Source: Flammeovirga yaeyamensis
Lineage (GTDB): Bacteria; Bacteroidota; Bacteroidia; Cytophagales; Flammeovirgaceae
NCBI RefSeq assembly: GCF_018736045.1
Contig: NZ_CP076133.1
Location: 1,798,001-1,862,000, forward strand
DNA: 64,000 nt
Direction of reading: 5' to 3'
Of this stretch, positions 1 to 10,541 are shown piece after piece. The notes under the pieces are model-generated. The model made no database searches. It saw only the letters and a program-made list of their open reading frames with translations, and was not told the DNA's origin. The position numbers and the translations under genes were made by a program. Positions within the stretch are counted from its first letter, which is position 1; each line of letters begins with the position of its first letter.

Positions 1-14
1 TTTGATGATAAATA

Positions 15-131
15 GATATAAAAAAATCCCACAAGGCTTATGATCTTGTGGGATTTTGTGGTTATAAGTTGGAAGCTTATACTATATGGGAGTTCTGAGT
101 GACGCCTATCGGCTTAACACTATTAATAGTG
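15..131. repeat. structured intergenic repeat, copy 1 of 3
   Basis: A ~116-bp sequence also found at 5671-5786 and 15666-15780. It holds three successive inverted repeats: a terminator-like stem AAATCCCACAAG/CTTGTGGGATTT, a short ATAAGTT/AACTTAT-type dyad (imperfect in this copy), and a stem that in the other copies is TTCTGAGTG/CACTCAGAA. In this copy the right arm of the third stem is replaced by CACTATTAATAGTG, so the third hairpin is disturbed. It lies just before the large LysM gene, so this gene and its LRR partner are flanked by direct copies of the repeat. The gene to its left is outside the window. Confidence 0.85.
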
Positions 132-270
132 TAGACCTTAACAATCATTTTGAATTAAACAGAATGGAATTTATCTTAGCATCATAAAAACAAACTGATT
201 TTTTTAGGTACTTCATTTTAAAAAGGATTGAAGTAAATACTTTTTGACTTTTAAGAAAACTAATTACTTC

Positions 271-3200
271 ATGCCAGAATACGCTCAAAAAACTAAAGAA
301 AGTTCCGGTTATAGCAATAAATCTTATTCATCAGGCTATCTTTTTGAAAAAAGAAAAGAGATCGATCCTAAAGATCCACCACCCATTTACATTTTTGTAG
401 ATTGCAATTTTAATAGAAGATTAGATAACGATATTTCCTTTACTTTTCATTACGACAAAGGGTATTTTATTGATGAAGACATTCTACGTCCATGTATTTT
501 AAAGTTAAACTGGAATGATCCTTTTATCAAATATGAATTACAGCTTCCTAATAGTGTTTTTGAAAAGTTAAAGGACCGTTTAATAACTCATTTTAATGGC
601 CTTAGTTTTATACATACATCCTCCTCAGTTGTTTCTATACCTTACAATAATAATGAAGCAGGAGGATATGATGCTTTTAATAAAGAAACTGTATTTTCGC
701 AGACTCAAAACTCTAAAGGTCATTACATCAGTAACTCCAAATATTTAGTAAAAAGTTTAGACGAACTTTCCGTTGCATTAAATATCCAATCCCAGTTTTC
801 AATGCAACTGGATCAGCATTATAAAAAGTATCAGAACAGTCTACCTAAAGCATTGAATTATGAAGAACTTGTAAAAAGAATGTATTCTGAAGTAAATACA
901 GAATATAGAACAACAAAATATTTTCAAGCGAAAACTGATCTTTGGTTATTGAGTTTAAGTCCAAATGCTTTAGGTTCTTATATAAGAGGAGATATTATTC
1001 AAAGTACCTTTTCAGATCTTTATCACTTTTTCTGTGGTCCAGATGAGGATGAATTTTTCGATGTTCTTTCAAAAATCAATAACCACCCTCCTTCTATTGA
1101 AAAATTAGAATCTACTTTCAAAAGATTATACCCTGAAGAAAAAGGGATAAAAGAATGGTTGGTAAAGGAATTGCCCGAACACAGAAAAATATGGCTTCAA
1201 TTTCTACCAAATATCAATAAAGGAGAATTGCCTTTGGATTATGATCTCATTGCAAAAAATATACTTCAAAATTATGAAGATTATAAAAATGCTTCTCATT
1301 ATAAAATAGATCCCTCTAAAATTAAAACTCGTCTTGATGGATGGGAAGCCTACCACAGAATGCCTAAAATGCCTCAGGTAAGAAAAAAGGTAATGAATGG
1401 TATTCAAACCGAATTGGAAAAATTGGAAATGAATGCTGCTTCAGTAGAAACTCTCCTCAATAATGAAGCGTTTTACGATAAAAGCTTAATGGGTCTTTTG
1501 AAAGAAATGAAGATAGCTGATCAATTGGCATACCTATTACCTACTGTAAATCAGATCAGTTGGGTGGATATTGTCTATGTTGAAGATGTATCCTATTCCC
1601 TTGATGAAATTCTTCATAAGGAAAAGTCCTTTAAAAAGGAAGAAAATATACATATCCCTTATGCAAATGGGAACTTAATACGTTATCAGGACACGGGAGA
1701 ATATGCCTATATGGTTTCGGAGGGTGATACTATTTCGGGTATATTAAAAAGGTTCAACATCAAAAAAGAGGATTTGATGTTATCGAATTGGTGGGACGGG
1801 TTTGCTGAAAATGGACAATACCTAATTGGTAATGATCACCACTGGCTTCAGGAAGGAGATATTCTTAGTCTTCCTCATTACTTTTTTCCTTTGAATGGTC
1901 AGACTTTCTATATCTATGACCGTTGGGGTGAAAAAGGAATAAAAGCACAAAAGCAACAGGGAGAATATAAAAGAATACCTGTTCACTGTACCGACTATCA
2001 AGAATTAAAACAACTGGTAAAGGATAAAATTGATGAGTTTGATGACAATACAAGGACCTACAATCTCACTCTGGACATTTCTCTAAGCATCACAGCCCAA
2101 TTAACCGCATTCTTTTATATTGGCATTACTACGGGGGGAAATATTGAATTAGGTTCAGGCGATACCCGTAGTTTTGATGTGGCTTCCCAATGTTTTTTAA
2201 ATGGTGATATTGGTGTAGGTAATAAAGCATTAGCCAATGCAGGAGCAAGTGGAGGTAGAAAACAATCATTCGATCTAGGGCATTTTAACTCCTTAAATGG
2301 AAGCTATTCTTCAGCTAATCATTTTTTAGCCTTTTTTGAAAGGTCGCTCTACAGTTTTATGAAAACATATGAGTTGGATGATGCTTTGAAAAAAAGTGGT
2401 TTGGATGACTTTTATTGGGAGAATGAAAGGAACAAAGAATATGGTGTTTGGGATGAACTAGCAAAAGGTTACACAAGAAAAGTCCGAGTTGCGAATCATG
2501 GTCAATTAGAAGCAGGGGTAGCAGGTGTGGGAAGTTTAAAAGCAGGAATGGAATATAAATACGCAGAGAGTTATGGAATGAAAGGTGTAACCACAATGGA
2601 AGACCTACTTATTGATGATGACTACGATCACATTCTTAAACAGGCCATCGAAGAGGATAAAACAATCACATCATATGTAGAAGCTACTATTGGGGATTAC
2701 AAACTAAAATTCAATTTTACTGATGTACTATTCAGCACGAACCAAAGTAACCTCGGTAATTATATGAGTATAAGTCTCACCCTACCTGGTGATGATATGC
2801 TTGAACTATTGAAAGTAATCAAAAATGATTTAATGACATTGGGTATGGTTAAAGATGCCATTCCTGAGAAGAAAGAGTATTTTAGTAAAAGCAAGGTAGT
2901 TCAAGAGGCAAGAAAACAAAAAGAAATGCAGAGTACTCGCCTTGATAAAATCAATAAACAAAAAGAAGCTGCCAAGGAAAGTGGGGAGATGGTTGAACGT
3001 CTAAAAAAACAAGGTAAAAGCAGAAAAGAATGGCGTCCTTTTTTTACAAAACAACAAGCTGCTTTAAGAGAAATTAGAACTACAGAAATAAAATTAAAGA
3101 GAGACACATTAAAGAAAAAGATCAGTGATCTTTTCAAAAAACATCTAAAAGATGACTCCATTAAAAAACACCTAAAAAAACCTATTAGATCTGTTACAAA

Positions 3201-4419
3201 AGAGAGAAACCATGATCTAATCTTTGGAAAAGGAGTTGAAACTTATACTAGATTGGTAGCCAATTTTCAACAGAAAGAAGATGGGTACAAACTTCTTTAT
3301 TTTAGAGCCATTGTAGGTGGATCTGCTAAAGCAACAATTGGGACAAGAAAAAGTTTTGCAGATCTAACGGGAAAAGTAACGGGAGAAGTAGAAGTAATGG
3401 AATTTTTAGGAACGAATACTATTAGCTATGCTTCTACTGTTAATAACGGAATCTTCAAAGAAGGTTTACAACGATTGAATCAGTCAGAAAAAGCTTATTT
3501 TAATGCATTTGTTCAGAATGCCCTACAAGAACTAAAAAGCAAAGGTTTGGAAGAAGTGTTCTCCCGAATATCACCTAATAATATAAAACGTTTAAAGGAG
3601 TATACTAATGCATTAAGTAGTCGCTATGAACGTCAGAAAAATTTATTTCCTGATAAAACACTAGAAGATTTTTATCAGGGAGGTTGGAGTGAAGAAAAGA
3701 AACAATTCAGTAGCCTAATCTCTAATATTATGAATGAATTGGAAGAAGGAGAAAACTACATGACACCAATAAATTTGAATGACTTTTCTAAAGATCAAGT
3801 AGTTCTTCTGAGTTGTATAAAAACTCATCTGATGAAAAATGTCGAAAGTTTAAGGTATCAACCACCAATCACCTCTTCAGAACTTTTTCAAACATACGGT
3901 AGTAACGATCCAAGGTTTATAGCAATCAGAGACAAGATATTAAGAGAAGAAAAGGCAAGCAAGCAATGGTCGATATATAAAAACACTAGAGGAGTTGACC
4001 ACTTTTCAGGAGAGAAAGATGAAAAAGCCTCTGAAATGAATGCCATTGCATTAAACTTTGGGAATAAAGTGAAAGATGCAGTTATAGCTTATGCTGCTGT
4101 CTTAAAGAAAAATAAAATATTACCGGAACAAGCCAAGTGGTCCGAATGTCCAATAGATGATCTTTCACCACAGCAAGCTGATTTGTATTTAGGAAAAATT
4201 GAACATATTGTTAGGTTTTTGCATAGGTCAGGTTCTAAGCTTGAAGAAAAAAGTATGAACACATTTGAAGAGAAAAACATTTCAGAGTTTATGAAGAATC
4301 TTTTAATAAAAAACGAAGAAGAAGAAATAGATCTACTTACATTATTTGAGAAAGATATCTTATATCCATTAATGTTAGAAAATATAGTATATGGAAAACA
4401 AGTATATAAACCTTATTAA
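271..4419 (+). CDS. large LysM-domain protein, candidate polymorphic toxin/effector
   Basis: A 1382-residue protein from the ATG at 271; an in-frame TTG at 244 would add nine residues. No signal peptide or obvious membrane helix is seen. Residues ~478-540 form a LysM-like module (YMVSEGDTISGILKRF), followed by Gly/Ser-rich, possibly beta-rich stretches, and a Lys/Arg-rich coiled-coil part at ~870-975. The last ~240 residues (from ~1142) recur as an orphan module at 5787-6501. The 3' end overlaps the next LRR lipoprotein gene by 29 bp, so the two are probably co-translated. A large carrier, an exchangeable C-terminus and a tightly linked small partner suggest a polymorphic toxin with immunity, but no catalytic motif was recognised and the function is inferred from layout only. 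Confidence 0.75.
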   Translation: MPEYAQKTKESSGYSNKSYSSGYLFEKRKEIDPKDPPPIYIFVDCNFNRRLDNDISFTFHYDKGYFIDEDILRPCILKLNWNDPFIKYELQLPNSVFEKLKDRLITHFNGLSFIHTSSSVVSIPYNNNEAGGYDAFNKETVFSQTQNSKGHYISNSKYLVKSLDELSVALNIQSQFSMQLDQHYKKYQNSLPKALNYEELVKRMYSEVNTEYRTTKYFQAKTDLWLLSLSPNALGSYIRGDIIQSTFSDLYHFFCGPDEDEFFDVLSKINNHPPSIEKLESTFKRLYPEEKGIKEWLVKELPEHRKIWLQFLPNINKGELPLDYDLIAKNILQNYEDYKNASHYKIDPSKIKTRLDGWEAYHRMPKMPQVRKKVMNGIQTELEKLEMNAASVETLLNNEAFYDKSLMGLLKEMKIADQLAYLLPTVNQISWVDIVYVEDVSYSLDEILHKEKSFKKEENIHIPYANGNLIRYQDTGEYAYMVSEGDTISGILKRFNIKKEDLMLSNWWDGFAENGQYLIGNDHHWLQEGDILSLPHYFFPLNGQTFYIYDRWGEKGIKAQKQQGEYKRIPVHCTDYQELKQLVKDKIDEFDDNTRTYNLTLDISLSITAQLTAFFYIGITTGGNIELGSGDTRSFDVASQCFLNGDIGVGNKALANAGASGGRKQSFDLGHFNSLNGSYSSANHFLAFFERSLYSFMKTYELDDALKKSGLDDFYWENERNKEYGVWDELAKGYTRKVRVANHGQLEAGVAGVGSLKAGMEYKYAESYGMKGVTTMEDLLIDDDYDHILKQAIEEDKTITSYVEATIGDYKLKFNFTDVLFSTNQSNLGNYMSISLTLPGDDMLELLKVIKNDLMTLGMVKDAIPEKKEYFSKSKVVQEARKQKEMQSTRLDKINKQKEAAKESGEMVERLKKQGKSRKEWRPFFTKQQAALREIRTTEIKLKRDTLKKKISDLFKKHLKDDSIKKHLKKPIRSVTKERNHDLIFGKGVETYTRLVANFQQKEDGYKLLYFRAIVGGSAKATIGTRKSFADLTGKVTGEVEVMEFLGTNTISYASTVNNGIFKEGLQRLNQSEKAYFNAFVQNALQELKSKGLEEVFSRISPNNIKRLKEYTNALSSRYERQKNLFPDKTLEDFYQGGWSEEKKQFSSLISNIMNELEEGENYMTPINLNDFSKDQVVLLSCIKTHLMKNVESLRYQPPITSSELFQTYGSNDPRFIAIRDKILREEKASKQWSIYKNTRGVDHFSGEKDEKASEMNAIALNFGNKVKDAVIAYAAVLKKNKILPEQAKWSECPIDDLSPQQADLYLGKIEHIVRFLHRSGSKLEEKSMNTFEEKNISEFMKNLLIKNEEEEIDLLTLFEKDILYPLMLENIVYGKQVYKPY

Positions 4420-5620
4420 AAGCTTAATAATAATAGTATTATTTAATAGTTGCACAGATTATAAAAGTATGGAAGAAAAAGAAGCCATTCAGTCATTGAA
4501 GGATAGAAATTTTGAAGATTTTGGCTATACTTTAGATAAGTCAAAAGAGTACGTAATAAAGATAAGAATCGAAAATGCTTCTGACCTTATAGAATTTCCA
4601 GAAGAACTTTTAGCATTTAAAAAATTAGAACATATCACAATAAGAAATTGTAATGTGGCGGCGATTCCTGAGTTTATTGTTGAGTTTAGTAATCTACAGC
4701 AATTAGAGTTAAAGGGAAATCCAATTAAAGAAATACCTGAATATATTACACAGTGCAGAAAATTATACTTACTTGATATTCAGAATACTGAAATATCTAT
4801 CTTACCTGAATATTTAACTAAATTACCATTACAAGGAATTCGTTTAAAGGGATCAAAAATAAACGGATTCCCGTCTATTTTATATGAATTTGATTCGCTA
4901 AAGGCTTTAACCTTAAGTGAATTAAAGGAGCTACCTTCTGATATTGGCAAAATTAAACTTGAAATTCTGTATGCATCCCTCAAAAGTTTTAAATATTTAG
5001 ATGACCTTGAAAATCTTAATATTTTAGATCTAAAGAACAGCACTGCAAAATATCTTCCTGAAAACTTTGGCAACCTCCAAAAACTAGAACACCTCAATCT
5101 AGAGAACTGTAAAAACCTGGTGAAGCTCCCACATTCAATTGGTAATATTAAAATGTTTTGGGGTATCACTTTAAGCGGATGCAGTCGATTAACCGCCCTT
5201 CCAAGTAGTATGAATAAAGTACATATAGGAGCTTTAGATTTAGATCTTTGTTATAATCTGAGGAGTGTTCCCAAGGGAATGATGGTAGGGGCAATTACTG
5301 CAAGGGAGACAAAATGGAAATCGATTCCTTCAGGTATATTTTACAGTACTTGCCATAATTTAGATGTCACCGACCACCAAATTACTGACATTACAGGAAT
5401 CGGTAACATGTATAATCTTAATATTTTGAATTTATCACGAGGGAACATCAAAAAGATTCCAGACGATATTGGTCGTTTAAAAGAACTTTCTATGCTTATC
5501 ATAGAGCATAACGATATAAAGGTTATTCCTAGGGTATTAGATAATTGTCCAAAATTGAAGTCGGTGAGGCTGTATGGGAATCCGGTGTATGATATGAAGG
5601 AGTTGGAGGTGTTGAATTAA
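4391..5620 (+). CDS. leucine-rich-repeat lipoprotein, candidate immunity/partner protein (copy 1)
   Basis: A 409-residue protein with a lipoprotein signal (hydrophobic stretch, then FNSC at residues 18-21) and about a dozen LRR units of the L..L.L..C.NL..LP type from residue ~60 to the end. The predicted place is the periplasm or outer membrane. The start codon lies inside the end of the LysM gene, which implies translational coupling. A second gene at 6473-7717 has the same layout. Residues ~195-409 are nearly the same in both copies, while the N-terminal halves differ at many positions. A role as immunity or specificity partner of the upstream protein is inference from linkage; LRR proteins have many binding roles. 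Confidence 0.8.
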   Translation: MENKYINLIKSLIIIVLFNSCTDYKSMEEKEAIQSLKDRNFEDFGYTLDKSKEYVIKIRIENASDLIEFPEELLAFKKLEHITIRNCNVAAIPEFIVEFSNLQQLELKGNPIKEIPEYITQCRKLYLLDIQNTEISILPEYLTKLPLQGIRLKGSKINGFPSILYEFDSLKALTLSELKELPSDIGKIKLEILYASLKSFKYLDDLENLNILDLKNSTAKYLPENFGNLQKLEHLNLENCKNLVKLPHSIGNIKMFWGITLSGCSRLTALPSSMNKVHIGALDLDLCYNLRSVPKGMMVGAITARETKWKSIPSGIFYSTCHNLDVTDHQITDITGIGNMYNLNILNLSRGNIKKIPDDIGRLKELSMLIIEHNDIKVIPRVLDNCPKLKSVRLYGNPVYDMKELEVLN

Positions 5621-5670
5621 TAAGTAATACAGCATACTCATTATAGGTTAATTTTCAGTAGTAATCAGTA

Positions 5671-5786
5671 GATATAACAAATCCAACAAGGCATATGTTA
5701 TTGTAGGATTTTTTGGTTATAAGTTACAAACTTATACTATTTATATGTTCTGAGTGACGCCTATCGGCTTAACACTCAGAACAGTG
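5671..5786. repeat. structured intergenic repeat, copy 2 of 3
   Basis: Same three-hairpin repeat as at 15-131. The first stem is degenerate (AATCCAACAA against TTGTAGGATT, one mismatch), and the third stem TTCTGAGTG/CACTCAGAA is perfect. Its last base abuts exactly the point where homology to the middle of the LysM gene begins (5787 corresponds to 3696), so the repeat marks a recombination junction. It may also act as a terminator for the LRR gene that ends at 5620. Confidence 0.85.
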
Positions 5787-6501
5787 AAAGAAGCAATTCA
5801 GTAGCCTAATCTCTAGTATTATGAATGAATTGGAGGAAGGAGAAAACTACATGACTCCAATAAATTTAAGTGACTTTTCTAAAGGTCAAATACGACTTCT
5901 AAGTTGCATAAAATCTCATCTGATGAAAAATGTCGAAAGTTTAAGGTATCAACCACCAATCACCTCTTCAGAACTTTTTCAAACATACGGTAGTAACGAT
6001 CCAAGGTTTATAGCAATCAGAGATAAGATCTTAGGAGAAGAAAAGGCAAGCAGTCAATGGTCGACATATAAAAACACCAGAGGAGTTGATCGCTTTTCAG
6101 GAGAGAAAGATGAAAAAGCTTCTGAAATGAATGCCATTGCATTAAACTTTGGGAATAAAGTGAAAGATGCAGTGAAAGCGTATGCTCCAAAAGTTGAACA
6201 TGCTCGTGATGCCAAGTGGTCCGAATGTCTAATAGATGATCTTTCACCACAGCAAGCTGATTTGTATTTAGGGAAAATCAAAGATATTGTTACTTTTTTG
6301 CAGAGGACAGAAAAACTAGAAAGTAAAGGTATTTAATTAACTCCTGACGAAGATAATAACCTATCAGAGTTTATGAAAAGTCTTTTACTAAAGAAAAAGA
6401 TTAAATCTGATAAATACTTATCAAAATTTGAGAAAGATGTTTTATATCCATTAATGTTAGAAAATATAGTTTATGGGAAACAAGTATATAAACCTTATTA
6501 G
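5787..6501 (+). pseudogene. orphan C-terminal module of the LysM protein, start-less and broken by a stop
   Basis: The sequence matches the last ~240 codons of the LysM gene (3696-4419), beginning in mid-frame right after the repeat. The first in-frame ATG is at 5821, which gives a 171-residue product ending at a TAA at 6334-6336. After that stop the same frame continues for 54 codons with clear similarity to the parent C-terminus (ends in VYGKQVYKPY) up to a TAG at 6499-6501. So this is a displaced cassette with a nonsense mutation. It overlaps the second LRR gene just as the intact gene overlaps the first. A short product from 5821-6336 may still be made. Confidence 0.8.
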
Positions 6502-7717
6502 TACAGTGCTGATGTTAATAGCATTTACAAAGTGTACAAATTATAAAACTATGAATGAAGAAAAAGTAATAAAACAATTATATAAAAAGTACTACCCTAA
6601 TGAATCTAGTGTATCTAAAGTACGATACGACATGGATGATAATGAAGATTTTGTGACATCAGTAACAATAGAAAACGCCTCTAACCTCACAGAATTTCCT
6701 GAAGAGCTTTTAGCATTTAAAAAGATAGAGCAGATCACAATAAGAGACTGTAACATAGAAGAGATTCCAGAGTTTATTACAGCATTTGATTCATTAAAAA
6801 TACTTACGGTAGCTGGCAATCCAGTCAAAGAAATTCCGGAGTTTATTGTGAATTGTAAAAATCTAAAACAATTAGATGTTGAAAATACTGAAGTAAGTGT
6901 TTTACCTGATTTCTTGGAAGAACTAGATTTGATAGGTCTCCATTTAAAAGGTTCTAAAATAACAGGTTTTCCAACAGTCTTATACAAATTTAAAGATTTG
7001 AGAATTTTAACTATATCAAATAATGAACTCCCTTCAGATATTGGATCTTTTAAATTAACCGTTCTTTATGCAGAATTGAAGAGCTTTAAATATATAGATC
7101 AACTTGAAAATCTTGCTATACTTGACCTATCAAACAGCACTGCAAAATATCTTCCTGAAAACTTCGGCAACCTTCAAAAATTGGAGCAGCTTAATCTTGA
7201 AAATTGTAAAAACCTTGTAAAGCTCCCCAATTCAATTGGCAATATTAAAAGGTTTTGGGGATTGGGTTTAAGTGGATGTAGTCGATTAACCGCTCTTCCA
7301 AGTAGTATGAACAAAATAGATATTGGAGCATTACATTTAAGTCGCTGTTATAATTTAAAAAGTGTTCCTAAAGGAATGTTAGTGGGAGGAATAACCGCAA
7401 GGGAAACAAAATGGAAAGCGATGCCTTCCGGTATATTTTACAGTACTTGCCATAATTTAGATGTCACCGACCATCAAATCACCGACATTACAGGAATCGG
7501 TAATATGTATAATCTTAATTTTTTGAATTTATCACGAGGGAACATCAAAAAGATTCCAGACGATATTGGTCGTTTAAAAGAACTTTCTATGCTTATCATG
7601 GAGCATAACGATATAAAGGTTATTCCTAGAGCATTAGATAATTGTCCAAAATTGAAGTCGGTGAGGTTGTATGGGAATCCGGTGTATGATATGAAGGAAT
7701 TGGAGGTGTTGAATTAA
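6473..7717 (+). CDS. leucine-rich-repeat lipoprotein, candidate immunity/partner protein (copy 2)
   Basis: A 414-residue paralogue of the 4391-5620 product, with lipobox FTKC at residues 18-21, a diverged segment to residue ~60, then LRRs. The C-terminal ~215 residues are almost identical to copy 1, while the first half has many replacements and a short insertion (YYPNESSVSKVRYDMDD region). It overlaps the end of the orphan module by 29 bp, as copy 1 overlaps the intact parent. The DNA duplication runs on past the stop codon to about 7738, where the convergent gene ends. Intact reading beside a broken partner fits an immunity gene kept after its toxin module was displaced, but this is inference. 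Confidence 0.8.
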   Translation: MGNKYINLISTVLMLIAFTKCTNYKTMNEEKVIKQLYKKYYPNESSVSKVRYDMDDNEDFVTSVTIENASNLTEFPEELLAFKKIEQITIRDCNIEEIPEFITAFDSLKILTVAGNPVKEIPEFIVNCKNLKQLDVENTEVSVLPDFLEELDLIGLHLKGSKITGFPTVLYKFKDLRILTISNNELPSDIGSFKLTVLYAELKSFKYIDQLENLAILDLSNSTAKYLPENFGNLQKLEQLNLENCKNLVKLPNSIGNIKRFWGLGLSGCSRLTALPSSMNKIDIGALHLSRCYNLKSVPKGMLVGGITARETKWKAMPSGIFYSTCHNLDVTDHQITDITGIGNMYNLNFLNLSRGNIKKIPDDIGRLKELSMLIMEHNDIKVIPRALDNCPKLKSVRLYGNPVYDMKELEVLN

Positions 7718-7734
7718 TAAGTAATACAGCATAC

Positions 7735-10541
7735 TCATCTTAGATTAGAATCTTCTCCATTAATTTTCACTAAAGCTTCATCGACCTCAACCAAAACAGA
7801 ATCTCCATTTTCTAAACGATATAAATTTAATCCCAATGTGGTTCCATTACTGTCAGCATCAACAAAAATAGTATTTATACTAAACTCGTTTGTTTCTTGA
7901 GAATTACTACAATAAAAATCCTTAAACTGACTATCTAAAATTGATTTTTGAGTAACTTCAAATCGCACAGTATCTTCTGAAATACCACTGTTTTCGTCAT
8001 ATGCTTTTACTCTAAGATCAACCGTTCTAGTATCGTTATCGTTAGTGAAATCTCCATCTCTCCACATGTTGATTGGAGAAATAATATTGTCTATTTCTGT
8101 AGTAGGCCAATATTCAAAAACATTCACTTTAGCATTGTCATCAATATTTGTGTTCAAACCGAAGTTTTTAGCTGAATATCCGAATAAATACCAATCATTT
8201 TCTAATTCAACATCTGCTACATCAGATAGATAAATACTTCTTTTCGGAACATTTATACTTTGATCTGAAGTATTATACGTTCTATAAGCGAGTACTAATT
8301 CTCCCAAATATGGATTACTTATATTATCTGTAATCGCACTATAAGGAATCTCGATATAAACTTTATCAGTATTATTTAAATTTTCATCTTCATATCTAAA
8401 TAACAATGTACCATATTCATCATTTTCATAGACCTCTAATACATTTGCTCTAAAATTCTCCTCATTACTTAACACCTCAACAATTAAATTATCTGTTGGA
8501 CCAGGTATTTGTACGAGCCATTTTGAGAAAGGATTATGAGGATAAGCGACATTGAAATTTGCTGGAATATCAAATCTAATTTCTGGCCCTAGGATATTTT
8601 TTTCTTCAACAATATTGCCTGATCCATCTTCGATAATTAAATCGTAGTTCAGTCTAGACCCACTTTGAAATTTTGTGTCGTCGATGGTTATTTTAAAAGT
8701 TAATATATTATCACTTACACTAACTACTGTTGTACTCACATTGCCATCAGATTCATCAACACCAAGTACTCTAATTTGAATATTATCTTTTAATGAAGAA
8801 GCTATATAGGGGGCTGTTATAGTTACATCTCCATTTTTTAATTCTCCATTAAGATCTACAGGAATTTCATTTTGCTTATATTCAATAGATTCTATCGTTA
8901 TTGAAGGATCAAAAGAGGAGAAATAATAATTTTCAGAAGAAGATGATAAATCTAACCTCCCACTTGAGTTATTTGCAATATCTTTTGCTTCAATTCCTAC
9001 AATAGTAAAATAAGTTGGATACTTATTTGGATTAGACAACCCTTCGTTCGGGTTAAATTTGAAAGTAAGCTGATTTAAATTACTATTATCTTTGGTGAAG
9101 TTATCTAAAGCAATAGATAGTTCTTGTTCATTAGTATTTGATCCATCTACAATTACTCTCTTAACTTTAAGACTTGTTTCGTTTTTATTTAAATCAAATT
9201 CGTTCAAATTCAACGTTACAATTGCTTCCGAATCAGATTGCAACCAAGTTAAGTCTTCTGTACTCCATTCTGGAGATAATACTTCAGTATTTGAAACAAG
9301 TAGGGCTGGATTTGCTGGTAAGCTTGGCTTCGTGTTATCTATAACATGATAATCCGTCCAAGTGGCATTTAATCTTGGATCAGAAGTATTATATAGGTTA
9401 ACAAAAGATTTAATTACTTCTCCCTCATTGAATAGATTTAGAATATCTGTATCCAAGGTTAAGATAATTCTATTATTATCTGTATTAATATTAACCTCAC
9501 TATCTGTTGGATACAAGACCTTTTTTACTTCATTAGCTTCATTAAATAAAACTATCTCTGAAAAATTTTCATGAATAACTTGTTCTTGCCCATCAACACC
9601 GTCTTCAAAAGCAAACTTATATTTTAGTTGAGAACCTTGTTTAAGATAATTATTAGTTTTTTGATGATGTACACTCGCTATGTAAAAATCATTTTCTGTA
9701 AGTGTGATTATTGGATTCCTTTGGCTTTGTCCATCAGGTACTTGTGCATACCCTAAATTTCCAGCTAAATCCGTATGTTCGATATACATATCTAGATTTT
9801 TATAACCCCTAAAGAAACTGCCATCAGAATTTGGTGCTCCAAAAGTTAAAGTGTAATGATTATTATCACTATCAAATTCAAGATCTCCTATTTGAGGTAA
9901 ACTAAATATACCTACAGAACTATTACTAAATACTAATTCGTGTTCTTGACCCATATCAATTGTAGGGTCGTCAATGTTTACTGAAATAATTACCTCTGTT
10001 GCTGATTTGGCAACTTTCATATCTGATAAAGATACTATCGGTTGTGTAAAATCAAAGAATACGTCAATTTTTTTTTCGTCTGTTAATGTATAATTTAATT
10101 GTTTAGTTGTTGTTCTATATTCACCAAGAATTAAATCCCATTCATATGTTATTTCATCGTAAGTTATTTCTAAATCTATTGAATTAATAGTTTCGTCAGA
10201 AATCTTTGATGTAAACTTAGATTTTGGAATAGTTATCTCAGTTGGTTTATTAACCGAATTATAATTATCCTTAGTTAAGATTAATTCATTACCATTGAAA
10301 TATATTTTTGAAGTATTATAATCATATTCAATATATTTTAGATCACCTACTTCCCCTTCATTTTGATGTTCTACACCAGTAAGTGTAAATTTAATATTTT
10401 GTTCATTTACCGAAAAAATCAAATAATCTTCATCACCAATAGTTATGGTATTAAAATTATTATTTTTTAAAACTATAGAGCCAATTTCTCGGTCATAATT
10501 ATTTCCTAAAGAAAAATTCAAAAAACAAAAAGTACTAATAA
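7735..10541 (-). pseudogene. secreted adhesin-like protein, cut from its start by an insertion sequence
   Basis: An open frame of 928 residues from a TTG at 10521, with repeated beta-rich segments of Ig/cadherin-like appearance (several .D.A.N.G...-type segments) and no T9SS-type C-terminal domain that I recognise. As it stands it has no signal peptide. Removing the insertion sequence at 10542-11520 and one copy of its 7-bp target joins this frame to an ATG at 11547-11549, and gives the N-terminus MKLSIFFIISTFCFLNFS, a typical signal peptide. The intact gene would thus be 942 residues, starting 10 bp after the stop of the lipoprotein gene 11560-13386, so the two formed an operon. Export is now probably lost. 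Confidence 0.85.

Noticed and set aside
190-205. CTGATTTTTTT box upstream of the LysM gene, as in the 38-64 kb leaders
   Set aside because: It stands alone in host-like DNA, on the opposite orientation to its gene, with no hairpin or second box.
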